A stretch of DNA of 39,919 nucleotides. It comes from JAPEKQ01 sp964487295. GTDB taxonomy: Bacteria; Joyebacterota; Joyebacteria; Joyebacterales; Joyebacteraceae. Below, in pieces: positions 1 to 7,319 of this stretch. Position 1 is the stretch's first letter; every line of letters starts with the position of its first letter. A program made the position numbers and the translations under genes. The notes beneath the pieces are model-generated. The model did no database searches and was not told the DNA's origin. It saw nothing but the letters and a program-made list of their open reading frames with translations. Location: assembly GCA_964487295.1 (NCBI GenBank), contig CAZAQL010000008.1:1-39919 (forward strand). The letters run 5' to 3'.

Positions 1-282
1 CGCCTCCACGCGCCGCACCCCAATCCCTTCAACCCGGCGACGACGGTGGGCTACTCGCTCGCCTCGCCGGGGCGCGTGACGATCCGCATCTACGACGTGA
101 GCGGCCGCGTGGTGCGGACGCTGGTCGATGAGGAGTGCCAGGCCGGCGAGCACGCCGCGGTCTGGGACGGGACGACGGACGGGAACATCTCCGCCGCGAG
201 CGGGGTCTACTTCGTGAAGATGGAGTCCGATGGCAGGGACAACGAAGCGAAGGAGGTGCGTAAACTCATACTCTTGAAGTAG
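1..282 (+). CDS. C-terminal end of a secreted protein with FlgD/Ig-like type IX sorting domain (5' truncated)
   Basis: The frame is open from the first base of the window, so only the last 93 residues are seen. They begin RLHAPHPNPFNPATTVGYSL and continue through IRIYDVSGRVVRTLVD, WDGTTDG, ASGVYFVKM and a basic end, KLILLK. This is the FlgD-like Ig fold used as a C-terminal type IX (Por) secretion signal in the FCB group: an NPFNP entry, a GR-V-TLV strand, a WDG turn and a SGVYF strand. The parent protein was therefore probably secreted and attached to or released from the cell surface. The catalytic part lies upstream and cannot be named. A GC-rich hairpin with a T-rich tail follows at 367-397. 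Confidence 0.9.
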   Translation, partial: RLHAPHPNPFNPATTVGYSLASPGRVTIRIYDVSGRVVRTLVDEECQAGEHAAVWDGTTDGNISAASGVYFVKMESDGRDNEAKEVRKLILLK

Positions 283-366
283 GGCCGGCCGCGGCTGGAG
301 GAGTCTGAGAGCCGCGACCGGAGGGGGAACAGACTGGCACAGGCTGTATTCCTGACTTACGATGGA

Positions 367-397
367 GGGGGCGCACGCGCGCCCCCTTCTCGTCTCT
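367..397 (+). terminator. Rho-independent terminator
   Basis: GGGGGCGC (367-374), loop ACGC, GCGCCCCC (379-386): a perfect 8-bp stem followed by TTCTCGTCTCT. It lies 85 bp after the stop of the sorting-domain gene and before the methyltransferase at 465. The same tail pattern (TTCTCG) follows two other stems in the window. Confidence 0.75.
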
Positions 398-464
398 GTG
401 CGGGAGGCGGGCCGCGCGGTTCATCCCCGGAACACCTGCGCCCGGGGCGCCACTCGGAGGAACG

Positions 465-1580
465 ATGACTGAACTCGAACGCTGGATCCGCGAGACGCTC
501 AGGCCCGAGCGCACGACGACCGCGCGGCTCGCATACGACCACATGGAGTCGCAGTCGGGCGAGTGCCTGCCCGTGCTGTACGAGACGCTCGACCACTCGA
601 AGCGGTCGCACTGGCACGACACGGCCCTCATCGGCGCCTTCGCCCACGCCATGGGCGAAGCGCGCGTCGTGCTCGACGTGGGGCCCGGCGACGGCTGGCC
701 GTCGCTTCGCTTGGCCGATCGCTTCGATCGCGTCGTCGGCATCGACCCGTCCTTCAAACGCGTGGAGGTCCAGAGGAGGAACGCCGAGAGGCTCGGCATC
801 GGCAACGCCGAGTTCATCGCCATGGACGCCGAGAGGATGAGCTTCGAGGACGACGCGTTCGACGGCGTCATGGCGGCGTCCTCCATCGAGCAATGCGACC
901 ATCCCGAACGGGCGCTCGACGAGGTGTCTCGCGTCCTCAGGCCGGACGGCCGCCTCGCGATGATCTTCGAGGACTACGACGCATACTTCCCGGACTGTGA
1001 GGGAGACGAGGAGCTCTGGGTCGAGCGCGATGCGTCCGGTGCGGACGGCGCGCCTGGTCCGGGCGCCGGCGCATCCGAGACGTCCGGCTCCGGTGACGGG
1101 CTCATCCTGATGTATCAGGTCCGGACCAAGAGCCCGCCGCACGAGACGCGCTACGGTCTCTTCCTCGACGCAGCAGCGCTCGAAGGCGACTCGGCCCGAC
1201 GGCTGGCGTCGCTTGCGGACGGGACGCCGCTTCGCCGGAGGATCGAGCCGAGGGGCGAGGAGCCCGTCGACGACCGGGCACTCGACGTGTCGTTCTTCGA
1301 GGCCCTGAGGCCGCACGTACTTCGCTCCGGCTTCTACGAGCTCGATCACCTCACGAGCGCCGCGCTCGACCGGCTGCTCGAGGAGCGAGGGTTCTGGGAC
1401 ATCCGACACCTCGATCACCGCCTGCTCACGGTGCTCGACACGTTCAACGCGCATCACGAGGCGGGGACGCTCGGCGAGCGCCGCGAGTCGTTCGTCGAGG
1501 AGTGTCTCGCGATGGGCGCCGAGGCCGTCGAAGCGGCCGGCATCGGGCCCGGTGACTTCGTCGTGGCCCGGAGGGCGTAG
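465..1580 (+). CDS. Class I SAM-dependent methyltransferase
   Basis: A 371-residue protein with a Rossmann methyltransferase core. Motif I is VLDVGPGDG (about residue 68), followed by the acidic VVGIDPS strand end, AEFIAMDAERMSFEDDAFDGVMAASS (motifs II-III) and RVLRPDGRLAMIFEDY. The layout matches the Methyltransf_11/25 families that methylate small molecules, lipids or quinones; the substrate cannot be read from sequence. It is longer than the usual ~250 residues because of an acidic Gly/Ser-rich insertion near residue 195 and a helical C-terminal third. No signal peptide is visible, so it is cytosolic. The ATG is preceded by GGAGGAACG. A second, unrelated-looking methyltransferase starts 90 bp downstream in the same direction, so the two are probably co-transcribed. 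Confidence 0.85.
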   Translation: MTELERWIRETLRPERTTTARLAYDHMESQSGECLPVLYETLDHSKRSHWHDTALIGAFAHAMGEARVVLDVGPGDGWPSLRLADRFDRVVGIDPSFKRVEVQRRNAERLGIGNAEFIAMDAERMSFEDDAFDGVMAASSIEQCDHPERALDEVSRVLRPDGRLAMIFEDYDAYFPDCEGDEELWVERDASGADGAPGPGAGASETSGSGDGLILMYQVRTKSPPHETRYGLFLDAAALEGDSARRLASLADGTPLRRRIEPRGEEPVDDRALDVSFFEALRPHVLRSGFYELDHLTSAALDRLLEERGFWDIRHLDHRLLTVLDTFNAHHEAGTLGERRESFVEECLAMGAEAVEAAGIGPGDFVVARRA

Positions 1581-1670
1581 CAGAGCGCTCCGGGGGCCGC
1601 GACGCGCCACCGAAGGCGCAGGCCCGCACCGGCCCGATGGCGTTCCGGCCGGGAAGCGCGGGGAGGGACC

Positions 1671-2351
1671 ATGGCACGCAGAGACTCGGACAGACACCCG
1701 CCGTCACACGCATTCTGGGAGCGCTGCTTCCGCGAGACGATCGAGGATCCCCCGGAGAAGTGGAGCGCCTCGGTCTTCGACTCGGACAACGACCTGGCCC
1801 GGGCCTTCCTCGAGGGGCTTCCCGAGGGTGGCGACGTCCTCGACTTCGGATGCGGACTGGGGCGGAACGCGCTCGCGCTCGCGCGGCGCGGGTACCACGT
1901 GCTCGCGGCCGACGTCGTGGGCGTCGCGGTCCGGTACTGCCAGGAGAAGGCCGCCGACGAGGGACTCACGGACCTCAACGAGGTCGAGTACGATGGGTAC
2001 GAGCTCGGTCTGGCGAACGCGAGCGTCGACGGGATCGTGGCGTGGAGCTGCCTCGATCACGTGTCGCACGAGCACGCGCGCGAGCTGGCCGACGAGCTCG
2101 GGCGCGTGGCCAGACACGGAGCCGTCCTGCTGGTCGCCTTCGACGAGGACAGAAGCGATGACCCGGACTCGACGAGTCGGGTCCTTCCCGATGGCACGCA
2201 CGAGTACACGGGCGGCAGGCGGACCGGCATGCTCTTCCGGGCGTACGCCAACGATGAGATCCGTGGCCTCTTCGAGGACGACTGGGAGCTCCTCCGATGG
2301 TCCGGGGACGACATCACGGTGCCGCGCCGGGCGCTCTTCCGGAGGAGTTAG
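1671..2351 (+). CDS. Class I SAM-dependent methyltransferase
   Basis: A 226-residue cytosolic protein. The SAM-binding motif GDVLDFGCGLGRNALALARRG sits near residues 52-72, followed by HVLAADVVGVAVRYCQEKA, then a post-motif stretch NASVDGIVAWSCLDHVSH and RVARHGAVLLVAFDED. This is the tellurite-resistance/Methyltransf_25-like layout, and the substrate is unknown. ATG is chosen because GGGGAGGGACC precedes it. The C-terminal end (RRALFRRS, stop at 2349-2351) lies inside the first copy of a 35-bp tandem duplication, so the 3' end of this gene has been duplicated into the intergenic region. It probably shares a transcript with the methyltransferase ending at 1580. Confidence 0.85.
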   Translation: MARRDSDRHPPSHAFWERCFRETIEDPPEKWSASVFDSDNDLARAFLEGLPEGGDVLDFGCGLGRNALALARRGYHVLAADVVGVAVRYCQEKAADEGLTDLNEVEYDGYELGLANASVDGIVAWSCLDHVSHEHARELADELGRVARHGAVLLVAFDEDRSDDPDSTSRVLPDGTHEYTGGRRTGMLFRAYANDEIRGLFEDDWELLRWSGDDITVPRRALFRRS

Positions 2352-2406
2352 CGCGGGCTTGCGAGGCGCTCTTCCGGAGGAGTTAGCGCGGGCTTGCGAG
2401 GCGCTC
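2331..2406. repeat. 35-bp tandem duplication across a stop codon
   Basis: Two identical 35-bp copies (2331-2365 and 2366-2400), each starting GCGCTCTTCCGG and ending GGCTTGCGAG, plus a 6-bp partial third copy (2401-2406). Copy 1 contains the last codons and TAG of the upstream methyltransferase; copy 2 is non-coding. Perfect identity indicates a recent duplication. Confidence 0.95.
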
Positions 2407-2467
2407 GGCCTGGCGCCCGCCTGCCGGCCGGATTGCGAGCGGAGCGGCGGGTACGGGCCGTGAATCC

Positions 2468-2496
2468 TTGCCGGGGAACGCGCATCAGACTCTATT
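2468..2496 (+). promoter_or_regulatory. Possible sigma-70 promoter for the FmdB-like gene
   Basis: TTGCCG (2468-2473), 17-bp spacer, TCTATT (2491-2496). Each hexamer matches about 4 of 6 consensus positions. It lies about 95 bp upstream of the zinc-ribbon gene in a 240-bp gap. Weak evidence. Confidence 0.3.
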
Positions 2497-2591
2497 GAAG
2501 GGCCAGTTGAGTGTCTGTGGCTCTGCTGGGGGTCGGCTGCGGCGGCTGGCCCCCGGCGCTATGTACCGAGCGGGCCGAAGCGGGAGAACAT

Positions 2592-2786
2592 ATGCCGATC
2601 TACGAATACCTCTGTGAGAAGTGCGGCTCCGTGTTCGAGGAACTGGAGTCGGTGACCAACCGGGACAAGCCCCACGAGTGCCCGGCCTGCGGGTCGAAGA
2701 AGGGGAGGCGCATCGTCTCGACCTTCTCGGCCGGCGGCGGGCCTACCCTGAGCGGCGGGTCATGCAGCCGCCGGGGATTCTCCTGA
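2592..2786 (+). CDS. FmdB-family zinc ribbon protein
   Basis: A 64-residue protein starting MPIYEYLCEKCGSVFEEL, the signature of the FmdB/putative regulatory protein family (zinc ribbon). Two Cys pairs, CEKC and CPAC, would bind one zinc. The tail is the usual flexible Gly/Ser-rich stretch, here ending SCSRRGFS. The frame is open upstream to 2511, but the family always begins at MPxYEY, so the ATG at 2592 is chosen; AGCGGGAGAACAT gives a modest ribosome site. The molecular function of the family is unclear (FmdB was named from a methylotroph amidase locus). It stands alone here. Confidence 0.9.
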   Translation: MPIYEYLCEKCGSVFEELESVTNRDKPHECPACGSKKGRRIVSTFSAGGGPTLSGGSCSRRGFS

Positions 2787-2884
2787 GGCTAGTTCCGCCG
2801 CCCCGTGCGGGCGGGTTGTGACAGCGCCGGTCCCCCCGGCGCCTGAAGAGCGAGATCCGGGCCGGGAGCGCATGCTCCCGGCCT

Positions 2885-2914
2885 CTGGCATTCCAGGCCG
2901 CGGTGTGGTATACT
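2885..2914 (+). promoter_or_regulatory. Sigma-70 type promoter
   Basis: CTGGCA (2885-2890), 18-bp spacer, TATACT (2909-2914, preceded by GTGG), about 55 bp upstream of the secreted-protein start at 2969. The same arrangement (CTGTCA, 18 bp, GTGG-TATAAT) precedes the secreted beta-helix gene at 7320. Confidence 0.6.
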
Positions 2915-2968
2915 GATCCCGGCTCCGGGAGGGGCCGGACACACCTCACGCTGCGAGAGGAGGAAGCC

Positions 2969-4291
2969 ATGCGCACTGCGTTCGCGGTTCTCCTCGTCGC
3001 CCTCGCCTTCGCCGGTGCACACGCCAACCCATCCGGCTACTACGGGCTTGTGTGGTACGACGATATGAGCGATCCGACGGGATGGACGACGGTCGACAAC
3101 ACGGCCGCCGCCGCGCCGCACTTCCATCTGGACACGTTCATGGCGTACGACGACCCGGATCACGAGGAGGACTCCTCCTGGTGGTGCGGGACGCTCGACT
3201 ACGGCTCCGACGGAGGCTACGGCAACGGCTGGGACGACCGGCTCGAGCTCCCGCCGGTCCAGGTCGGCTACACAGTGGTGGAGGAGAGATCGTGGGGCGC
3301 GATCAAATCGCTCTACCGTGACGGCGAGGCCGGTGAGCGGTCTCCCGCCCGCGACCCGCGCCCCGACGTGATGCCGGTTCTCACGTTCGTCTACCGGCAC
3401 GACTCGGAGGTCGGCTACGACTTCACCTATGTGGAGGCCGAGAGCCTCGGCGCCTGGCGCCCGCTCAACGCCGGGTACGACGGCTCGAGCGGAGGATGGC
3501 AGGACCTCGGCGTCTACGGGTACGTGCTCACGGAGTACGGCGACCCGGTGAAGCTCCGCTTCCGGTTCATCTCGGACGGCGCGTGGTCTGACGAGGACGG
3601 CCTCTACGTCTCGGACGGAGGCGCGTTCCACGTGGACAACATCAGGGTCTTCGACTTCTACGGCGGCGAGACCTTCTTCTTCGACGACGCGCAGGATGCG
3701 ACGAGTCCGTGCATCCCGTCGGTGCCGGGCGCGGCCGGCGACTACTGGCATCTCGTCGACGACGTCTGCTCGTCGAACGTCATCCCGTCGTGGTGGTGCG
3801 GCGACGACGCCGACACGAGTCTCATCCCGCCGAACCTCAACAACGCGCTCATCTCGCCCCTGATCACGACGGGCCTCGACGCCCCGTGCACGCTGCGGTA
3901 CGCGATCCACGCCGAGGTGCCGACCGTAGACAACGATTTCTGGGTCAACTCGATATCGACCGACGGCGGGGTGACCTGGTACGACCTGAGCGCCTACTGG
4001 GGCGACTTCGAGCAGTGCAGCGGGTTCGGCACGGCCGGTCTCAATGGCGACGACATCTCCGAGTTCATGCCGACGAACGCGTTCCGGTATCGCCTCACGT
4101 TCCACACGACGGACAACGGGTGCGGTCCGGGCGCGGCCGGAGGAGCCGGCATCAACCTCGACGACACGTGGCTCGAGGGGTTGATCACGAGCAGGTCGGG
4201 GCCGCTTTATCCCGAGGAGACGCGCCGCTCGCTTAATGAGTTCCGCCGTCGGGCGGTCGCGATCCCCGAGTCGCCGTACCGCTTCTTCTAG
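2969..4291 (+). CDS. Secreted jelly-roll (MAM/immune-inhibitor-A-like) protein with internal SWG-IK-LYR motif
   Basis: A 440-residue protein. The ATG at 2969 has AGAGGAGGAAGCC before it and opens a signal peptide, MRTAFAVLLVALAFAGAHA. The mature part holds two beta-sandwich-like units rich in Asp, Trp and Tyr: one around residues 20-220 (DDMSDPTGWTTVD ... FHVDNIRVFDFYG) and one around 225-420 (FFDDAQDATSPC ... GINLDDTWLEG). Both resemble the jelly-roll repeats of immune inhibitor A/MAM proteins, which bind ligands at the surface. No protease motif is seen. Residues 104-117 read VEERSWGAIKSLYR, nearly identical to the C-terminal end of the beta-helix protein ending at 8732, but here about 320 residues follow. 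The motif and its basic downstream stretch look inserted between VQVGYT and PVLTFVYRHDS. Transcription probably ends at the hairpin at 4318. Confidence 0.75.
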   Translation: MRTAFAVLLVALAFAGAHANPSGYYGLVWYDDMSDPTGWTTVDNTAAAAPHFHLDTFMAYDDPDHEEDSSWWCGTLDYGSDGGYGNGWDDRLELPPVQVGYTVVEERSWGAIKSLYRDGEAGERSPARDPRPDVMPVLTFVYRHDSEVGYDFTYVEAESLGAWRPLNAGYDGSSGGWQDLGVYGYVLTEYGDPVKLRFRFISDGAWSDEDGLYVSDGGAFHVDNIRVFDFYGGETFFFDDAQDATSPCIPSVPGAAGDYWHLVDDVCSSNVIPSWWCGDDADTSLIPPNLNNALISPLITTGLDAPCTLRYAIHAEVPTVDNDFWVNSISTDGGVTWYDLSAYWGDFEQCSGFGTAGLNGDDISEFMPTNAFRYRLTFHTTDNGCGPGAAGGAGINLDDTWLEGLITSRSGPLYPEETRRSLNEFRRRAVAIPESPYRFF

Positions 4292-4317
4292 TCTGCGGGG
4301 GCGAGTGGAATGGAAGA

Positions 4318-4349
4318 GGCCCGGGGCGTCGTGCCCCGGGCCTTCTCGT
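4318..4349 (+). terminator. Rho-independent terminator between convergent genes
   Basis: GGCCCGGGGC (4318-4327), loop GTCGT, GCCCCGGGCC (4333-4342): a perfect 10-bp stem followed by TTCTCGT. It lies 26 bp after the stop of the plus-strand secreted protein and 58 bp before the stop of the minus-strand bactofilin-like gene, so it may serve both. Confidence 0.85.
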
Positions 4350-4399
4350 GCGCTGCGCTGCGCGAGCTTGTCTGCCGCATCCGGCCACCCGGAGCGGAC

Positions 4400-5017
4400 T
4401 CACGCAGCGTCCTCTTCCGAGCTGCCGTCGGGAGGCTCGGGCGTCTCGGGCGTCTCGGGCGCCCCGGGCATCTCCGGGATGCCGGACATGTCCACCCCCT
4501 TGATGTCGCCCCTCACGCGCGCGCTCGGCGACACGGACACGTCGCCGTCGGTGACGATGAAGTCGCCCCCGACCTTGCCGGCGAGCGCGAACGTGCCGCC
4601 CTCCACCTTCACGTCGCCGCCGACCTTGGCGCCACGCTCGATGGAGGTCGTGCCGCCCTCCTGGCGCAGGTCGCCGCCGACCGCTCCGAGAACCTGGAGG
4701 GTTCCGCCCTCGACCACGACGTCTCCGCCGACCGCCCCCTTGAGCCTGACGGTCCCCCCGCGGATGATGAGATCGCCTCCGACCGCGCCGTCGACCGACA
4801 TCGTGCCGCCGAACACGACGGCATCGGCGCCCACCGCGCCGCGGATGCTGGCGTCTCCGGCCTCCTGGACGACGTCCTCCGACGTCGCGCCGTTCATCGT
4901 AAGCGCGCCACCCTCCACGATGTTGATGCTGCCGGTCAGCGCTCCGTTCAGCGTCCACTCACCGTCCAGCAGCACGTCGCCGCGGAGCATGCCGTTCTCT
5001 GGGTTCCTCAGTTCCAT
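4400..5017 (-). CDS. Bactofilin-like polymer-forming protein (right-handed beta-helix)
   Basis: A 205-residue protein without signal peptide or membrane segment. Its core (about residues 8-175) is a run of short Gly- and Val-rich rungs such as GAVGGDLIIRGGTVRLK, GAVGGDVVVEGGTLQVL and GKVGGDFIVTDGDVSVS, about 17-19 residues each, forming the beta-helix of the bactofilin/DUF583 (polymer-forming cytoskeletal) family. The C-terminal tail is Pro/Glu-rich (PEMPGAPETPETPEPPDG) and likely disordered. The start at 5017 (MELRNPENG) is preferred because GAGGAACAGACC precedes it; an in-frame ATG at 5053 lacks a good ribosome site. It is the last gene of a three-gene minus-strand set with a SHOCT-like protein and a DUF2089 regulator, which suggests envelope-stress or scaffold duty. 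Confidence 0.75.
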   Translation of the reverse strand: MELRNPENGMLRGDVLLDGEWTLNGALTGSINIVEGGALTMNGATSEDVVQEAGDASIRGAVGADAVVFGGTMSVDGAVGGDLIIRGGTVRLKGAVGGDVVVEGGTLQVLGAVGGDLRQEGGTTSIERGAKVGGDVKVEGGTFALAGKVGGDFIVTDGDVSVSPSARVRGDIKGVDMSGIPEMPGAPETPETPEPPDGSSEEDAA

Positions 5018-5120
5018 GGTCTGTTCCTCGTCTCCTGTGGAGCCTCGCGCCATGGGGAGCGTGAGTTCACTCCGCCGGTGTACCGTTCACGCGGGTCGAT
5101 CCGTGCGCCACACGCACCCG

Positions 5121-5726
5121 CTACTCCAGCTCGATGGTGACGTGCTCGTTCTCGTCGTCGTCGTGGACCTCGAGGATCTTCCCGTCGAAGGAGGGGTCCT
5201 GCGCCATCTGCAGGATCCTCTCAAGGTCGAGGTTGAAGTCCCCGTCGAAGATCTCGCCCATGCTGCTGAGCGACTCGGACATCGCCTCTTCGATGGCGTC
5301 GTTGATGGTGGACTCGAGGCTTGCCTGGAGCGTGCGGTCCTCCTCGTCGGTACCGTCACGGCCGTGTCGGGCCTTCCTCACGTGGGCGTGCGCCTCGGCC
5401 CGTGCGCGGGCCTTCGCCTGCCGCGCCTTGCGCTTGAGCTCGCGGATGCGCTCCTTGTGCTCGCGCGACATGCCGTTGGCGACCTTCATCTTCATCTGCT
5501 TCGGTGCGAACTTGAACCCGAACTTGAGTAGCGCCAGCGGGATGCGGACGTCGACCTTCTGCTCGCCGTCCTCCTGGACCCTGATGTGGATCCACTTCCG
5601 CTTGAGCTCCTTGGCGCTCGGCTGTGCGTCGCTCTTGTCGAGCGCCTCCAGCAGCCTCGTGGCCTCGTCGGCCGTGATCTTCCCGTCCTCGACGAGCTTG
5701 ATGATCCGAAGCTTCTCCTCGTTCAT
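5121..5726 (-). CDS. SHOCT-like domain protein (YvlB/LiaX N-terminal type)
   Basis: A 201-residue soluble protein. The N-terminal MNEEKLRIIKLVEDGKITAD followed by EATRLLEALDKS is the short helical SHOCT-like module seen at the start of YvlB/LiaX-type proteins, where it mediates oligomerisation or membrane-stress sensing. A beta-rich stretch follows (KWIHIRVQEDGEQKVDVRIPLALLKFG), then a highly basic helix (residues ~88-120), then an acidic tail ending ENEHVTIELE. No DUF4097 beta-helix domain is attached; the separate bactofilin-like gene 103 bp downstream may play that part. AAGGAAGGAACGCC before the ATG fixes the start. It sits between the DUF2089 gene (145 bp upstream) and the bactofilin-like gene, all in one direction. 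Confidence 0.75.
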   Translation of the reverse strand: MNEEKLRIIKLVEDGKITADEATRLLEALDKSDAQPSAKELKRKWIHIRVQEDGEQKVDVRIPLALLKFGFKFAPKQMKMKVANGMSREHKERIRELKRKARQAKARARAEAHAHVRKARHGRDGTDEEDRTLQASLESTINDAIEEAMSESLSSMGEIFDGDFNLDLERILQMAQDPSFDGKILEVHDDDENEHVTIELE

Positions 5727-5871
5727 GGCGTTCCTTCCTTCCCCGTGGTGCGTCGTGATCTGCGAGCGGGTGATGGGCACGCCGACCGGCATCGCGGCGA
5801 GCGTGCGGGGCGCGCGGAACTGCTCCGGCCGCGCATCCGGCCACACATCGGGTGTGGGGCAGACGGCCGCG

Positions 5872-6246
5872 CTAAGCGGCCGCGTCATCCAGTCTCCGTA
5901 CGAATTCGTCAGCATCGATCTCTCCCGCTTCGAGCTTCGCGAGAAGCTCCTCCTTGAGCGAAGGGTCCACGGCCGGCTCCGGCGTGAACCCGAGCTTGCG
6001 AACGATGGCGTCCAGGCGGCCCCGGACGGTGGGGTAGGAGATGCCGAGCTCGCGCTCGACCTCCTTGATGTTCCCTCTCGATTTGAGGAAGATCCTCACG
6101 AGCTTGAGCTGCTCGCGCGTCAGCACGGAGAACTCGCAGGTCTCGAATCGGCCCTGGACCGTGACGTCGCACTGAGGGCACTTAAGCTCCGTGATGATCA
6201 TCTCCCCTCCACAGACGGGGCAGGACTCGGGCTGTCGATGGACCAT
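5872..6246 (-). CDS. DUF2089-family zinc-ribbon/HTH regulator
   Basis: A 124-residue protein. Two Cys pairs, CPVCGG and CPQC, form an N-terminal zinc ribbon (residues ~9-30). A helix-turn-helix follows: LTREQLKLVRIFLKSRGNIK and EVERELGISYPTVRGRLDAI, the hallmark of DUF2089 proteins. The end, LKEELLAKLEAGEIDADEFV, resembles a SHOCT helix pair, matching its neighbour at 5121-5726. The start at 6246 is chosen because CAAGGAGGCGACC precedes the ATG; an upstream in-frame ATG at 6273 overlaps that ribosome site. The gene is first in a DUF2089-SHOCT-bactofilin set behind a near-consensus promoter at 6314-6342, so it is probably an autoregulator of this set (inference). Confidence 0.85.
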   Translation of the reverse strand: MVHRQPESCPVCGGEMIITELKCPQCDVTVQGRFETCEFSVLTREQLKLVRIFLKSRGNIKEVERELGISYPTVRGRLDAIVRKLGFTPEPAVDPSLKEELLAKLEAGEIDADEFVRRLDDAAA

Positions 6247-6313
6247 GGTCGCCTCCTTGCGTTCACGACACACTGGCGGTGGTCAACTTCGATCGTTCAA
6301 CTCAATGTGTCAT

Positions 6314-6342
6314 ATTCTAAGGCCAGACCTCACGAATGTCAA
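6314..6342 (-). promoter_or_regulatory. Near-consensus sigma-70 promoter of the DUF2089 operon
   Basis: On the minus strand: TTGACA (6337-6342), 17-bp spacer, TAGAAT (6314-6319), giving a start near 6307 and a ~60-nt leader. The surrounding ~100 bp are much more AT-rich than the rest of the window. GTTGAAC and GAAGTTGAC half-sites flank a central CGATCG just downstream and could be an operator. Confidence 0.85.
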
Positions 6343-6364
6343 GTCTTAGTTTGATAATCTTCAT

Positions 6365-6395
6365 GTGGGGTTTAATATTATTGAAGAAGCCCCAC
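6365..6395. other. Stem-loop upstream of the DUF2089 promoter
   Basis: GTGGGGTTT (6365-6373) can pair with AAGCCCCAC (6387-6395) around a 13-nt AT-rich loop. It could end minus-strand transcripts from the DUF624-like gene, but no strong T-run follows. Confidence 0.35.
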
Positions 6396-6452
6396 GCTTT
6401 GGGACCTTCCGGGGGATGCGATGGGATGGGGCGTGCGCGCAGGGGCTTTCGA

Positions 6453-7184
6453 TCAGGACCTGCCGGAGGCCTCCCAGGGGCGCCACAGGTGCCGCCAGGT
6501 GCGCCTCTCCGGCGGATCCTCGGGGAGGTCGTCTCGGTATTTCCGGAGAAGCTGGCGGTGCGCGGTCGCCTGCAGGAGCGAGAGCAGCGGCACGAGGATG
6601 GCGATGACCCCGATGCCGGTGAGCAAGGCGAGCGCGGAGAGCATGAACGCCTGGAGGGCGGTGCCGATGCTCAGGCGGAGGTTGTCGAGCGTCAGGAGGG
6701 CCGCGTCCCTGAGGATCCTGTGGAGGCGGCGCTCACCGGCCACGAGAAGCGGCAGGGCGTGGACGTGGAGGAGGAGCCAGAACGCGGTGACCCAGAGCAG
6801 GGCCCCGGCGAGCAGGAACCCGGGGAGCGAGGCGCGGCCTCCCAGGTGGCTGTAGAAGTCGACGTTCACCCAGAGGACGATGACGGCGACGGCGTCGAAG
6901 ACGCCGAGCTTGAGGGCGGGGACGAAGTGTCGGCGGAAGCCGGCCCAGAGGTCTCGGAGCGAGGTATCCTCTCCGGCGGCGAGCCGCGCGGCCAGCGTCG
7001 CGAGGCCTGCCGTGGCTGCGGGCGCCGTGACGACCCCGAGCGAGAGCCCGAGCCAGACGAGATTGGCGAGGAGCAGCAGCCCGAGGTGGTCGTAGGACAG
7101 CCAGAAGAACCGCCTGAACGAATCGGCGAGCGCACGCCGCGCGAAGTGACGATCGTTCCGAAGCTCCGGACCCCGTTCATTCAT
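6453..7184 (-). CDS. DUF624-like (YesL-type) integral membrane protein
   Basis: A 243-residue protein with about five membrane segments: near residues 28-55 (LLLLANLVWLGLSLGVVTAP), 90-112 (LGVFDAVAVIVLWVNVDFY), 118-150 (FLLAGALLWVTAFWLLLHVH) and 175-210 (FMLSALALLTGIGVIAILVP). The pattern WLGLSLGVVTAPAATAGL near the first helix is typical of DUF624/YesL proteins, often found beside sugar transporters or envelope genes; no biochemical role is established. GAGGAGCGATTCACC precedes the ATG at 7184. The C-terminus is basic and soluble. It lies 206 bp upstream of the DUF2089 set in the same direction but that set has its own promoter. Confidence 0.7.
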   Translation of the reverse strand: MNERGPELRNDRHFARRALADSFRRFFWLSYDHLGLLLLANLVWLGLSLGVVTAPAATAGLATLAARLAAGEDTSLRDLWAGFRRHFVPALKLGVFDAVAVIVLWVNVDFYSHLGGRASLPGFLLAGALLWVTAFWLLLHVHALPLLVAGERRLHRILRDAALLTLDNLRLSIGTALQAFMLSALALLTGIGVIAILVPLLSLLQATAHRQLLRKYRDDLPEDPPERRTWRHLWRPWEASGRS

Positions 7185-7239
7185 GGTGAATCGCTCCTCA
7201 GTCACATGTCGGGACTCCCCGGATGATACCGGGCGGGTT

Positions 7240-7269
7240 CTGTCACGGCAAGCGGATGCGTGGTATAAT
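7240..7269 (+). promoter_or_regulatory. Sigma-70 type promoter of the beta-helix/SGNH pair
   Basis: CTGTCA (7240-7245), 18-bp spacer, perfect TATAAT (7264-7269) preceded by GTGG. Located 51 bp before the ATG at 7320. Confidence 0.7.
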
Positions 7270-7319
7270 GAAGGAGCGGTGCCGCGCACGGCCCGCATAG
7301 AGGAAGCAGGGAGGTGCCC

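Noticed and set aside
334..363. CTGGCA-18-TACGAT promoter before the first methyltransferase
   Set aside because: Only moderate matches, and the terminator hairpin at 367-386 would overlap the predicted start.
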